Below are positions 50,597 through 64,000 of a stretch of 64,000 nucleotides of DNA, piece by piece. Position numbers and translations under genes: made by a program. The stretch's first letter is position 1, and each line of letters opens with the position of its first letter. The DNA lies in NCBI RefSeq assembly GCF_036417845.1, contig NC_089990.1, positions 2,120,001 through 2,184,000 on the forward strand, in the 5' to 3' direction. The notes below the pieces were generated by a model. The model searched no databases and had not been told where the DNA came from. It saw only the letters and a list, made by a program, of their open reading frames with translations. The DNA is from Apteryx mantelli (Eukaryota > Chordata > Aves > Apterygiformes > Apterygidae).

Positions 50597-53500
50597 CTGA
50601 AAAGAAACAAAAATTATAAATCTTTCTTGAAAAGCCACTTCTACCCTGATAGTTTATTTGGAGATCATTTCACATTTAGGCGTAAGATGTTGCTGGGGAT
50701 AGAATTTTATTTCAATAGAGATTTTTTTGCTTGGAAACATTTTCAAGCTTCTTAGCCAGAAGAGAAGATTTAAAACCCAACAGAAGCAATGGCTTAACAT
50801 TCTCTTGAAAGAGTGAAGACTTCTTAGAAGAGCAAGAGCAGATGTCAGAGTGGCCAGTTTCATTCTCGAAACGCTCAGATTTACTTCGAAGTATTTATTG
50901 TGTCATTTTCATTAGGAGGAGTTTTGAGGGAAGGCAGGAAATCTGCTCAAACGCCTGTCTTCTCCCCCAGAAATTAAAAGGTGCTCTTTAGCTTCCTTCA
51001 TTAACTTTCTCATTCTTGTACCCACTGCTATTGTTCTGCATAAGCTGTGCTGCTGCTCTGTAGTGCCAGCATATGTTCTTCAAAATTACTAGGAAATAAT
51101 CAATGATGAAATGTTATTGAAAAAATTTTGTCTGGCAGTTACACCAATTAAACATAACATGAAATCACAGGGAATGAATCAGAACCACAAACCATTAAAA
51201 ACATTTTTTTCTTTAACTGGATCTTGATTTGAACCATTGCTCAAGCTCAAGTTTGAACTTGGAGTCTATGTCAAAGATTTCTGAAGCTGAGCTGAAACAG
51301 GAGAAAAAAAATTCTGAATATTGGTTCATAATAACAAATCCTACTGAAAACTCACATGGTGCATCAAATCACTTCATTTTCGCTACCCACACCCTCTTCT
51401 GCTGCCAGTCCAGGTGCAGCAAGGAACCCAGCCCTGCTGTCCTCCAACTCAGCCCCCAACTCTTACCACTTAAAGCAGCTGCAGGGTCAGCAATGCCGCT
51501 TCGCTGCTGCGGAGGGAGGAGGGCAGCTGCAACTGAAGAGAGCGAAGCTGCCACTGTGCAGGAGGAAAGGCAGAAGCGAGGATCCTGGACAAATCTCCAT
51601 CCACAGCTCCCACAGGCAAAGTCCTACCAAGTCTCGCAGCTTCCCCAGGGCACTCTCTGAACCCTCAGTTTTACCCAAAACCCAACACAAGTCAGCAGGG
51701 ATGGGCAAATCCAGCTGGCAAGTTGTTTGTGGCCCAAGAAGAACAACCCCACTTTTAGCCAGAATTGAATCAAAAAGCTTCTGATTCAACCCCCTGAAGG
51801 TTAGTTAATTCTATTACATGCTCGGTAGTAGATGGTCAGATTGCTTTTTTCCAGGCTCTGTTCTTGGTAGCTAGCAGTTTAAAGTTTATCATCACTATCT
51901 ACTATCCAGATTGGGCATGGGAAAAAGAAAAGCATTTGCACTGAAAACTCACAGGCTATGCCTGACATTAAAAATGACCTAATACACAAACTCTGAAATT
52001 CCAGACTAAGTAAATCTGAAACAAGAAATAAATTCCATCTGCAAGCCTCAGGGACAAAAGCAAGCTCCATAGTTTTCAAAGTTGCAAAAGAATATATTGA
52101 GAATTAGTGAATCATTACGTATGATCAATAACAATCTGCAGATGCATTTTGTGGGGCTTTGTCACCATGCATTAGAGGTTTTTGAGTTAATATGGAATTA
52201 AAGAGATTAATTTTTAGAAAGGTTAGATTTTGCAAGGGTACTTCTTGCCTGATTCATTTCTTTACACTGGTTTCTAGCACACATCAGCTAAAGGTCATTC
52301 CCAACCTCTGGCTGAACAGGAGGATGAATTAAAGCCTATATAGCATAATAGCCATTAACAAAAAACAGTGATTTGACCATCTCAGAAACAAACCTTCAGA
52401 AGTACTGCTTTATCAAAGCTAAAAACAAGTAACAGCGGATATCACGCTTGGAAGTTAACAGAAATGTACACTGGAAATAGCCTGAGCTACTGCTTTTAAA
52501 GATTGTTTTTTCAAGACAAATGCACCTAAAATCCTGAAATGTTTTGTCATATTCCACAAAACAAACCATTTTAATTGAAGTCTAACACATAGCAGAGTAT
52601 ATATTCCTTTAGTATATCTGAAAAAAATTCATTCTAATGTCTCAATATGGAACACAAATAAGTGGAAATGATTATATATGCCTTAACAATTGGATTTGCT
52701 TCAGTACTCTGCAGCGCACTTTGAAATTCAGTCAAATAAATGTAATGCATACTGTTCATTACACTGAGCACTCACAACTGTTTCTGCATTATTCTACTTT
52801 GTTCTAATACAATAACTGAGTAAATTTTTTTAGACTTCCAGGAAGATTAGTCTTTATAAAAGTTTATCAATAGTTTTGAAAGCTGAATTCCAGATTACTT
52901 GATCAACATTAAGAGAGTTTAAAACTTATGTTTTGCTATTTATAGTTATGACAAAATAAAATATTAAGGATTTTAAACCAAATAAAACCAGTTCACATTT
53001 AAAAAATGTACCCTGAGAAGTACTCTTGAGTAATTCAACGTTGTGCTAATGTAATATGTTTAATCATGTTAACCATATTAAAAAAGGCAATATTTTCCAC
53101 TGGCAGTCTCATACTACAAAAGCTTCTAAGAAAAACAGAAAATCTTAATGACTAGCCTTCCAGAAACAATTGCAGTATACAGTGGTTGTGACTGACCTCA
53201 CTTCCTGACATAGTAAAAACGCAGAGCCTCTAGAAGACTGAAACATTGGCCTTCCCTTTTCTCCAACCCAAATTCTTCTAAACCAGTGCTGCAGTCATCC
53301 TGGATCCCATCCAGCTCCCAAGGATTCTTATTGAACTCAGTGTTCATTGATTCACGCCTACTCCCATCTGAAGTCAGTGTCTCAACTGATAAAGCAGAGT
53401 TCTTATTAACATACAAAATAGCTATTATACTCGCTATACAGAAGTACCAAAACAAAGGTGGGTAATTGAAGTCTATATGATACCAGATGTTCATACTTTA

Positions 53501-54059
53501 GGTTTGGAAAACGTCATGTTTTTTCATGAGATGCTTCAAAATTAAAATCTAAAATAGTCTTTATTTCAATCAAAAAGTCAAATATATATGCAATTCTAGT
53601 ATACAGGAGGTAGTCATTAACAAATTTTTTACTTAAACTAATAGAAACAATGCTTATTACATATTAGATTCACAAAACATCACTTAACTTCTTACTAGAG
53701 ATATTATTGTTTAAAACTTTGTAGTTGTTTCTATTGTGTCAATTCAAGTAGATATGATTATGAATTGAATGTGACACCTTATTCCAAGCTGGAAATTGGC
53801 AAATGGTTATGTCAGGAATTATTCATTTTTCTTTATAAATGCACTGCTTCCTTTTTTCCAAGAACCTTGGAATAGTTACTAGTAAACACCAACAGCAGAT
53901 CTACAATTTTACAGATATGATTTCCTAGTGAAATGTATCATATATTTACAAGTTTTTAGAGATCCTGTCATTTCATATCAAAATATTTTTCCCAGTATTT
54001 TAAGTATCTCTCCAGAAAGGCACTACCTGTAAACTAATGGAGTAAAATTGTAGGCAGAA

Positions 54060-54367
54060 AAGGAGTCTTCTCAGAGGTCACAACAAAAGGACAGAAGGTA
54101 AACCCTAACAAGATACAGCAGGAGGGATTCCAACGGGGTATATATATAATATTCTAACTGGATATAAACATTTACAGTGAGAGTGGTCAAGCACCGGAAC
54201 AGGTTGCACAGAGACAGTGAATCACTAACCTTGGAGACTTTCAAAACTTCACTGAATAAGGATCTGATTGATCTGATCCAGCTTTGAAGTTAGCCTGCTT
54301 TAAGCCTGAGGCTGGACTAGATGACCTCCAGAGATCACTTCCAGTCTAACTTATTCCATGACTCTAT
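54060..54367 (+). repeat. CR1 LINE fragment, 3' end, plus orientation
   Basis: Contains CR1 3'-end landmarks in order: GAGGTCACAACAAAAGGACA, GTGAGAGTGGTCAAGCACCG, GAACAGGTTGCACAGAGACA, GGCTGGACTAGATGACCTCC and TTCCATGACTCTATA. It is 5'-truncated and diverged from the usual consensus, so old. No coding capacity remains. Confidence 0.85.
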
Positions 54368-55488
54368 AGCTGTTTGTGAATAACATCTGAATGGGATGCA
54401 TAGGAACCGCTGCAGACTTAAAAACGTTGACAGGAAGTAATGACCATTAGTATACCATGCAAGTAGCGTACGTACTGTATGTTTCATCGAGAATTTTCGG
54501 GAAAGAAGGTTGAAATATTGGATTGCTGCACTGAGACCTCATAAGAAAAAAAACCATTTCACCACAAGTCTTCCATATTACCTTGACCTCCATATTTTTT
54601 TCAAATCCTACTTATTAGTCAACACTGATAAAAACAGATTTTTGAAACAGCAAAGACTTCCTTGCAAAGCACAAGTCTCAGAAAAGCAAACATGATTAAC
54701 TCAATCAGCTTGATTTCACTATCCAGATTTCATAAAAAATAAAAAAAAAAAGTTATAAACCTACACAGAAGCTATCACAAAGACTGTATTTCCAGAATAA
54801 GGGCTGAAATTAATATGAGAAAGTTCCTATTCCAGGGAGCTTATTACTTAAATGGATCAAGACTTTTTTTTCTTTTCTTTTTTTTTTTTAATGCAGTGTG
54901 CTTAAGTTAGGAAGAACAATGTGTCCAGGACCAAAGAGGAAGTCTAATGGAGAGCTAGAAGTTTAAGTCAGACTTCCTGATTTCTAGGTTCAGCGCCTTA
55001 CCCAACTTTCCAGCCTGATAATAAATTTATATTTATCACAGGAAGTAAACCATTACAATGTTGTTATTTATTAAGAACAGTATTGTATTAAAAACTAAAG
55101 CTTTAATTAGACTTTTACCTTGTAAATCAAATTAGGAAAGGGGTTTCTGCAACTTTAAATTATTTTAAATTTGAACTGCAGCATTAAGATTCTGGTTAAA
55201 AAAACAAAAGCAATTATAGGCAAAGCTGTTTTCCCCTAAGCTTTTACAAACTCAATCCTTAAATCAAGACTGGATGTTATTACTATAGTATTTAGCTGTT
55301 CCGAGTAGTCTATAGGGAGAGAAGAGGAGAAAGCACCTGTGTCACCTGTTTCAGTCACAAGAGAGTTTCTCCCTAGTCTGTATTTTTAATGCACCATCTC
55401 ACCAACACTGGAAAGCTAAGTGTTCTCTCCATGACCACATACAGATAGGAACTAGCATGACATTGCACCTGGGCAGCAAAAAGTGAGT

Positions 55489-55532
55489 AAAATAGAGTAA
55501 AATAACTGGTAAAATAGAGTAAAATAACTGGT
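55489..55532. repeat. exact 22-bp tandem duplication
   Basis: Two adjacent identical 22-bp copies (55489-55510, 55511-55532), each beginning AAAATAGAGT and ending ACTGGT. Perfect identity suggests a recent duplication. No functional context. Confidence 0.9.
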
Positions 55533-58500
55533 AATCATAAAAACACAGAGTTACAGGTGGTGTCAATACCTTAAATGAGTATTTCACAACTTTTATCAAT
55601 CTCTCAGTTTTTGGAGTAAAGTTAATGTCTCTTACTGAGGAGAAAAGAATCTTCTTGTTTAAGAAGGGAGATTTTGTTTGTTCAGGATAAGGTCAGTGTA
55701 TTTTCTTTTTTCTCTAAACGGGAAAAAAATCCAGTCTCATTGCAAGTAACATACTTTGTTAGTGACTTTTACCTTTGTAAAAAAGGCATGTACAGAACCG
55801 GATCTGTGCCGATGTACATACATGAACCTCACGTACTTTGCTTCAAAGAAAACACTGAGATACTTCATGCCTTAAACTCCAGAAGATCTCTTGCAAATTG
55901 GGACTTCCGAATATTTTAAACACCCTATAATCTGTCAGTTAAGTTTTGAACCAGTAATCTCCAAAGGTTGCTAAAAAGAACAACAACAGACCCAAACAAA
56001 AAAGTACCCAACCCCAGGATAAGGAATAACCTAGTCAAAAACATCAATCCTTATTTATGAATACTAAAAAAAGTCTCATCCCTCTGGACTTGAAATTTAT
56101 GCTGTATCCAACTTTGAGGTAGGAAACATTTAGGAAAAAAGATACAAGATACCCTCTCCCACCCTAGTTTTTCAAATAAACAGTATTAACAAGGTGTTTA
56201 AGATATCATCCCAATCCTAAAATAGTTCTCCTCTGCCACAGGACCACACATGAGACGTTCTAGGTGGATTGGTTTACTTTCTGCAGGATTAAGGGAGTGA
56301 GAGACTTAACAGAATCAGACTTAACAGAAGCTCAGTTACAATTTTAGCTCTGAAGAGACCACCATCACTCCATAACAGTCATCTGTTCAAAACTAAATGT
56401 ATGTTTTGATTAAAATGTTGCAAATAATTTATAATGATACCCAAGTGAATTTGTCTACACCATCTTATATGAAGTTTGGCTTCTAGCCAAAAAGGCACCA
56501 CCACTTTGATACTGAAAATGTTCTTCGCGACTTACCCAACAAGTATGCACAGTTCAAAATTTATAATACTTACAGCTGTGAAAAACTCAATGTAGTTTTG
56601 ACCTAGGTAAGGTCTGGGGCCTAAGTAAAACATAAAAAAAAAAAACTATCCCAACTGTCATAAAATTCCAGTGCTCTGCATTAAATGTTTTCTTCCAGAA
56701 ATTCTTCTTTTAAAATATTTTTCTTCTTTAACATCTAAAAAAGTGAGAACTTTCCAAAACATCTAAATTACTGCTATATGGCAGATGCTATGGTGTAGAA
56801 TTCCATGCTTTACACATTAAATATCAGAAGCTGTAGCAATCAGATTCACATCATCTTAGCATTTCACTACTGCTGCCATCACACAAGAGATGCTTCTTCT
56901 TAGGACCATGTCCCAAATAATGCCTGTAACAATTACTTTGCTGGAAGCTTACAAAGGTACAGCAGGGAGTATCTTAAGAGGCCAAAGAGATGTTAACTCT
57001 GAAGAGGCCCATACAAATATTTCCCTGTATTTTCCAGAGAGTTTAACTGTTACTTAAATGCTTATTCCAAAGTAGTGCTAATAGTTTCCATGGTAAAATA
57101 CAGAAGATAACTACAAACCTTTTATCACAGTCTGGCTAGTCCTTCTACCCTCACAAAGACCATCTGGGAGTCAAATACATTAGGTCAATCACCAGAAGAA
57201 CCTCAAGTAGCTTCTTAAAAACTGCAGAAACCTGCTTGGCTCTTGTGGCCAGTGATGAGAATGATCCAAAGCAGGAAAATCCCAAAGTGTAAGTGTTCTG
57301 TAGGAGGGAGACTGAGGAAAAAATACCCAATTGGCAAATTGGGAGAGGGAAAGGCACTTTTCTTCTACAGAGTATTAATGTCTCTCAGGGTACTGTGAGA
57401 CCTAATTGCCTGTAAGATGCTCCCTGAAGGAGATGTAAGCTGGAGATGCAAAGCCCTGATATGGCAGTGAAAAAAATCCTAAAAAACACAGAGTAACAGC
57501 AAATACAACATACTAAGGCACATGGGAACTCTGTGATAGCATCAACTCTCACTCTCCCTTGCCAGCCTGGATCAGGTTTCTGATGCAACCATGTCAGGAA
57601 AGTAATAAAAAACCCTCCCCCTTTCCCCCATAAAAACTATCCAAGCAATTGGCCATAGTTTTTCAGACAATTATTTTGTAAACTGATATTACATCCCTTA
57701 GATTTTTGGAGAGATCTAAACCATGGGGGCAAGGAGGAGGAGGCAAATGCACAATTCAAAGGATAACGTTCATCCTATAGGAGAATACCTGTTGGCCTAG
57801 TGAAAGCAGGACTTCTTACTGTTCTTCACTAGAGAAGCTTCACTATTAAGAACTGCAAGCTGAGGACAGACTACCTGTCAATGCGGCAAGTACATTAGAT
57901 CTGGCTTGTTCTGAGCTGTTACTTGACAATACGCTCATTAGTCATGTTAGGGCCATGCCTATACCTCTGCTTTGTAATTATTCACTTACAAGGCCTGTAA
58001 AGTTTGTATTTACAGTTCTATAATGCAAACATTACATTACTTTTAGATAAATATTTTTCTTTTATTGTTTTAGGTATTTTATATTTTTACTCTTACCACC
58101 AGCAAAGTAGACGATATCCTTCTGTAGAAAGCATTTGCTTTCTAAGTGCACAGGCCCATAACAAAACCAAGTAGCTCCTGAAAGGTGCTATTCCCTTTTC
58201 TAAAAGAACTTAAGAGAATTGAACACCTCAAAGGACTGGGACCTTGAAGTGTTTCATTCTTTCAAATAACAGGATTAAGATATTTTCCAGCTGTATGGGT
58301 GTTGTTAAAAAAGAATTAATGCAAAACTGACTACTTCTTTCCACTGGCTAGAAAGATGAGATGTTCTGGCATAAGTTAACTTGTTCAGTTTAATGTCCTA
58401 AAGCTACACAAAGCACAAAATTTTCAAACTTTGATGAAAAAGCCTTCAATGTAACAACATACTAATTTCTAGTATGATTTTGTTAAATGTGAGGCTGTGC

Positions 58501-61500
58501 TCCCTGAATTTCAAAGCAGTGTTCTAGTTGTTCAGGCCTTGAGGGAAACCGGTTTATTTACACATTAGCAACATACTACTGAAATGCTTTATCAAATGTC
58601 TATCTAAATGACTTAGAAGTTATGGAAGTAACATACAACATGTTCCATTAAAAAGTGCATGATCTAAGAAAACTCCAGACCTGTGTCACAAGAAGTAGAG
58701 TACACTGTTCTCTTTGTAGGATCTTCCTTTCTTACTTTTACCAAATTTTCATTTCAACAAGAACAGTGACAGCATCCTCACAGGACTCTCACAGTGCAGT
58801 GAAAGTCCTTACGTTAACAGTGGTTAAGAACAGCTGGAAAGCTAATAGGATATTTCTTTGCAAATAAAATGTACGCAACTCTAGAAAGACAACACTGCTC
58901 TTAAGAGCACAGGCCCTATTATTATCCTTTAGTACCTAAAAATAGGACAATCTGTTCCACATCTTGCTGATAATGCATTAATGACCCACTGAGAAACCTT
59001 AATCAGTCACCAAAACGGTAGCTTTTTTACACCTTTAAGTAACTACAGAACTGAACAGATGAAGCGAAGTGTTTAAATCGGTGCCAAGATTTACAAGATG
59101 GGAACTGCAAGTTTCCAGAGCTGCATGTGCTCCAAACTTCTGAAATTCAGGTTACATATTTTGATAACTAAATAGAATTCTTCCCTATGGGACAAATTTG
59201 GTCTTAAGGTGGAATGTAAGCTGAATCCCTTTTACAGGATTTTTTCCCCCCCAAAAGAATCAAGTTCTGCCCATTTATTTACAAACCTTCTTTAATACCA
59301 GGCGAAAAAGCTCTTTGCTTCAGAGATCCAAATGTTGTTTTCTAAATGTTTGAATTTCAAATTTTTAAGCAAGAAAAGTCTTTAAAAAGCCTGGTTCTAA
59401 GAGAAAGCAATCATTCAGATTATCAAAACCACCACCAACAACACTATTTCCAGGAAAGGCTCTCTACTAAGAGCTCACTCAAAGCGGTCAGTTGTAGTCT
59501 AATTCAACAAAACAAGGTAAAAACAGGACTTCACAACATTAACACAATCAAGAGTTTGTTTTCAGGTTTTTATAGGCACTAAAGAAAGCAAAGGTCGGTT
59601 TTCCACTAATTCTGATTCAATCTGTTTCTGGGAATTAGAAATGTGTGATGTATACTGTGAATTCACTGATACAAACAAGCTTTTTAAATGTAAGAACTGC
59701 CTTACAAAATATGACTTAAAAACAAGCACAAAAATACCGCAAAAAACAAAGCATTTTTACAAATTCAAGAAATTATACAAACTTTAAACATGGAAAAAAA
59801 TATGTTGATACACAAACTGAAGACTTTTTCTTGCTCAACATGGAAAGAGATGCAAGCTTAATGCTTTAGCTGCATAGCAGATCAAATTAGTCTAGTTAAA
59901 ACAGGTTACACTTAGACCAAGGGCTAAAACACACCAATAAATTACCACATCCGAGCAGTCTCATGGTAACGGACCATGTGCATGTTTTAGTTCATGGAAA
60001 ATGCAAGGTAAAATGCAAGTATGAGATCATGCACATGAGGTTTAAGCAAACACACTTCACCCAGCATTTGTGACAGCCCATGAACACACATATAACGATT
60101 TATCGTAGTTCAGCTGATGCATGGTAACACACTAAAGTAATTTGCTTCTGTATCTGAGCTTTAAATATTTATTGGTAAATGAGCTTGAATTGCTACAAGT
60201 TTGGGTATGTAATCACACCTTCTTAAGAGCATCAGTAGAAACTAACAGTTTTGAAGAATCTAAGAATGACAATTTATGTATTTTTTCTTATTTTTTATGA
60301 AGTTTATATTTTAAGAAAGTTAGGCACTATGTAGCAAAATTGCAGTTAAAAATATATCAAAATTTTTTTTATATAACACCTTCCAAAGCTGAAGAATACA
60401 CACATAATATTAACATTCACTGTTTTGCAGGTACTTAAGAGTATTAAAGTTATTTACATCCATGCAAGTATTAAAGGTGGTCTTTATTCCTTCAAGTAAC
60501 TGTATTGTGACGAGCTAATTAAAGTTATGTATTAATGGTACAGATCAATCAACTAGACTGGAATATTTTAATACTCCACATAACACAACCAAAAGCAGTA
60601 GATCCCCATTAAAAAGATATCAATGTTGAAGCTATTTACTAAAGGGCATTAAACAGCAGATAAAAATACTTCATTTATAGCCATGATTTTAATATCCAGG
60701 AAACATTTTTCTTGTTAAATACCTACCCAGCTCCAGGAGACTATCAAGCGGTTGGCACAATTTTTCCATGTTTTGTAAGAAATCCATCTGCTGATTATCT
60801 ATTGCTCGCTATCTTTTCTCCCAAAAGACTTGTTTTGCATTTAATCACCTACTTTCCTATCTCATTCCATTCTACACTGATGAACTACCCTTTAAGTCTT
60901 TCCCTGATTACTTTAGACAACTTTGAACCAAACAAGAAAGAATTTGGGAAAACTCGAGTAGGTCAACTGCCCTTTACAAAGTTCAGAATAAGCGTACCGT
61001 AAGTATTACATTTGAATTCTGGCACACAGTCATACTGCGAAAACTAATTCTTCATTAGAGGGGACCTAACCTCAGCAAAAAGATACCCCCTTCGCAGAAG
61101 ATCTAAAATCTGCTTGGCTGCCTTTCAACTCACTAGACAGCACACTGAGATATTAACAGAAAAATGCAATTTCATCCTCTGCAACACAGGAGATGTGCAA
61201 TTTCTTTCCTCAATGCAGCAGTCATATTAATCCAAAGGACACAGTTTTGCAAACTGTACACAGCCAGCATTCTAAACACACAGAATGATCAAAAACTTGT
61301 CACATGACAGGTTTAATTAACTACAGTGTTTTGGTTATGTAGCATAGGTGGATATTCTTTCTGAGCAGTATTAACAAACGTTCTCTCCTAATAGAGAGAT
61401 AGAGATCCTAATAGTGATACATGAATTCAAATATATGAATTTGAATATTTAAGCCTCCACCAAAGCAACAGGTAGTTTTATATATTTCAAGAAAAAGTTC

Positions 61501-61925
61501 TTTTTAGAAAAAGCTAAACAATGGTCTCCAGGACATACTCACTTTGTGCCTTTACATTAAAAAGGTTCTTTTTGATTCACAAACACTTCATACTACATCT
61601 GCTTATTCTCCTTCCATTTAAAACACACTATTCTAGCCAATAGCTTCTAAAACTCATCTTTTTTTTCCATGAAAGCAATCACTGTGGTTTCATAAAGGTC
61701 TTACAGTATTATATGTCACAAGACAATTCACAGAAATCTTCATTAAAAAAACAGAGTCAGTCAGAGTATTCTTCCTCTCACTAGAAAAAAATGGACATCA
61801 TACTGATGACAAAATTCTTCCAGGAATCTTTTTTTTTTTTTTTTTAAACAGATAAACACTTTCAATTCTACAAGCTCCAATTAAAAACAACGTATCTAAG
61901 TAACATCATATAATGGGTCACTTAC

Positions 61926-61955
61926 CTGCATGTTACCGCTAATTTGAACTGTTTT
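61926..61955 (-). other. candidate 30-nt micro-exon
   Basis: On the minus strand a 30-base segment lies between TTATGCAG and a perfect consensus donor (CAG followed by GTAAGT). The donor is the best match seen in this region. If joined to the candidate exon at 62436-62541 one frame stays open through both. No product is recognised; it could be an upstream leader exon of FNDC3C or part of another gene. Confidence 0.3.
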
Positions 61956-62435
61956 CTGCATAAGAAATGTATTTTACTAAAACCAGGATTTACTTTCCCT
62001 ATCCAAAGGCCAGTTATGTAAGTCTCACTAAGACAAGACTTCCAGCTAAGAAAGAAAAGTGTGAGATTAATGTCAAAATAAAGATAAGGCTGCTACTAGC
62101 GAAGCCTTTGATAAGAATTTTGTTTAAATGAGAATGCTGAGTGAAAGTCCAATCAACACATTCTCTACACTCATTAATTATAAAATCAGTGATGTTTATG
62201 TGGAAATATTGAATGCCCTCTTAGCTCAAGAACGCTGTCTATCAGTTCTTTCTCCCCTCACCCATTTTTCCGTCTGATAATAAGTCATTCAAAATTTTCT
62301 TCCAAAAAAAGGAGTCCTAAGCTTAAAAGGCTGTCAAATATTTCTATATTCTTTCACCTTAAAACATTACTTGGAAACTTTAGGAAAAATAAAGCTTTGT
62401 AAAATCTGTGAGAATAGTAGATTACATCTAATTAC

Positions 62436-62541
62436 CGTTGACACTCTCCTGATGTGAATTTGCTCCTGTTGATTAATGGTATACAGTCAGTGCCTGTGGT
62501 AGTGTGGGCAATGTGTTGTACTGTGTCCCTCAGTCTTCCTT
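62436..62541 (-). other. candidate 106-nt exon of unknown transcript
   Basis: Minus-strand segment with a strong acceptor (poly-T then TTCTCCCAG) and a donor reading CAACG followed by GTAATT. One of three frames is open throughout (34 codons including RLRDTVQHIAHTTTGTDC). The peptide resembles nothing I know, and an open frame of this length is not improbable by chance. Listed because acceptor and donor are both good and it lies 0.5 kb from another candidate exon on the same strand. Confidence 0.3.
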
Positions 62542-63413
62542 CTGGGAGAAAAAAAAAAAAAACATTTTAGTGACTGGCAGGCAGAAAGTCTTACAAAAAA
62601 AATGTGCAGAAACAACTTATATTCAATAAAACAGCAAAAGCCATTAGCAAACAGCCAGTGACTAACTCCACTAGAATCAGCAAATAAAACTCAAGATTCC
62701 ACTACAAAAAAAATCAGAAGACCTTACACAGCCTTCTATACATTCAGTATGTACAGAATGCAGAACTGGACAACTGTGTAAACATATCATATATACATTT
62801 AATGTCATATTAGCTAAAAACACTTCATTGCTTAACCTATGATCTAATTACTGAAAAGTAACATAATAATAACACAATAAAGAAGGTTCCAGTAAAAACA
62901 AAACAAAAACAACATTGTGACAATTAAGTACATTTGCTTATCCCAAAGTTTTATTCCTTTATATGACAGTAGTAATGAAAAAATGCATTTCCAAAAAGTA
63001 TGTAAATATATCTCAAGCTTTTGGATCCAGTACCAAACTCCAGTTGCTAAACTGTCTGCACATTAAGGATCATGAACTGCCAGCCATATAGTTTGGAGAG
63101 CCAAAACACTGAAGGCTTTGCAAATACTAGTCAATTCATAATTGATCTTCTAAAGGTGAGGCACCGACACATATGTTTTGCAGCTTTACTGGAACATTAT
63201 CAGAAATCACTGTCCCCATAGTTCACTGCGGTAGCTTAGACTGAGCTGACTGACTTTGCACTAAGCCAGACAGAAGAAGCTCTCACACTGTCCTGCAAAT
63301 ACAGCAGATCCATTGTTATTTTCACCAGAAAGGTGATACTGTCTTGAAGTCACAGATGTTTCCGAAGTCACAGCCTAATCACGTCCTCCCAAACTACTTT
63401 TAGGGAGACATGG

Positions 63414-63415
<2 letters not shown>

Positions 63416-63447
<32 letters not shown>
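63416..63447. repeat. poly(A) run of about 32 bases
   Basis: Pure adenine run without an adjacent recognisable retroelement body or target-site duplication. Treated as simple sequence. Confidence 0.9.
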
Positions 63448-63452
<5 letters not shown>

Positions 63453-64000
63453 AAGCCTCAATACTGTAAAAGTGCATCTTGAGCATTTTCCACATCACTC
63501 AAGATATTCAGAACAATAGCAGATTTACATTAAGATTGAAATAGTCTAAGGGCTCCGAGCCAGTGGTCTGTCCATGCTGGTCAATACACAGAAAGGATTG
63601 TGTTAGCACCACTGAAAGAATAAATTATCGCTGCTTTTACAATAAGCTCTTCAAGAATGCAATAAAGAGTTCAGTGTGTGCTCCTCACTCAGGAATCCAA
63701 AACTTTTCAGTTAAGGTCTGGCTTGCAGCAAAGATAACAGCTGAAAACTAACCATCTTGACCTTGGTGAATTTTCATGACAACTTGCTAAAAAACAGGTG
63801 GAAAAATGAAAAGGTCACTTCGCATGTTCACGGGCCTTGTCATTGCAGCAAGGTGCCAACGCAATTTTAAATACCAACAGGTCAGCTAAAAGACTTGATC
63901 ATTTTGAGATCTAGCAAAGTTAGAAGTGACAAATACTAATTTTTTCCTTCCAAGTCTCTTGACTATTGCAGTATTACTAATATTGAGTTTTTCCCATCTG

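Larger units (their letters stand above)
49861..64000. other. AT-rich non-coding region beyond the FNDC3C promoter
   Basis: About 14 kb with no supported protein gene. It holds one CR1 fragment, small tandem duplications, poly(A)/poly(T) runs and a moderately GC-rich patch at 51390-51660 whose open frames look like chance. Three minus-strand segments with good splice sites are listed separately. It may be upstream intergenic DNA or, if those exons belong to FNDC3C, a long first intron. I recall CYSLTR1 as a mammalian neighbour on this side, but no such receptor is in the window. Confidence 0.45.

Noticed and set aside
51229-51789. Overlapping frames of about 140 codons in a GC-richer patch
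   Set aside because: Two frames on one strand plus an antisense one are all open; no domain or splice support.
53198-53494. 98-codon minus-strand frame with a hydrophobic start
   Set aside because: Unlike any family I know, no splice sites at its edges; probably chance, possibly over an old repeat.
1-64000. Endogenous retroviruses, LTRs, CRISPR arrays, tRNA or rRNA genes
   Set aside because: None recognised on reading the window; only CR1 fragments and simple repeats were found.

Overview
The window looks like a piece of a bird genome, or at least a sauropsid one. It has vertebrate multi-exon genes with GT-AG introns, compact introns, CpG-island promoters, and very few interspersed repeats. 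Those recognised are CR1-type LINE fragments, the characteristic avian/reptilian family. No bacterial, viral or CRISPR features were seen. I could run no searches; identities come from reading the translated exons and recalling family sequences.

Layout. (1) About 0.3-5.4 kb, minus strand: TAF9B, complete in seven coding exons (255 aa), with a CpG-island promoter at about 5.1-5.56 kb and a G-rich minisatellite in intron 2. (2) 5.6-8.1 kb: a CpG-rich block with no gene I can support. (3) 8.13-10.53 kb, plus strand: an intact two-exon class A GPCR of the ghrelin/motilin receptor family (345 aa), whose single intron lies between TM5 and TM6. (4) 10.5-15.3 kb: convergent 3' ends and a small hairpin. 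(5) 15.3-47.3 kb, minus strand: a complete FNDC3-family gene of 25 coding exons (1194 aa), with a proline/histidine-rich N-terminus, nine fibronectin type III domains and a C-terminal membrane anchor. All exon phases close exactly. A CpG-rich block at 49.57-49.86 kb is its likely promoter. (6) 49.9-64 kb: mostly AT-rich non-coding DNA with one CR1 fragment and three candidate minus-strand exons that have good splice sites but no recognised product.

Context. Neighbouring TAF9B argues that the FNDC3 gene is the third paralogue, FNDC3C1. From memory, mouse Fndc3c1 lies beside Taf9b on X and the human copy is a pseudogene, FNDC3CP. FNDC3A neighbours the motilin receptor MLNR on human chr 13, and FNDC3B neighbours the ghrelin receptor GHSR on human chr 3. 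An intact GHSR/MLNR-like receptor beside FNDC3C therefore suggests a third receptor-FNDC3 pair from the early vertebrate genome duplications, whose receptor member I do not recall from mammals. This is the most interesting content of the window. The three genes do not form a pathway; their linkage is ancestral synteny.
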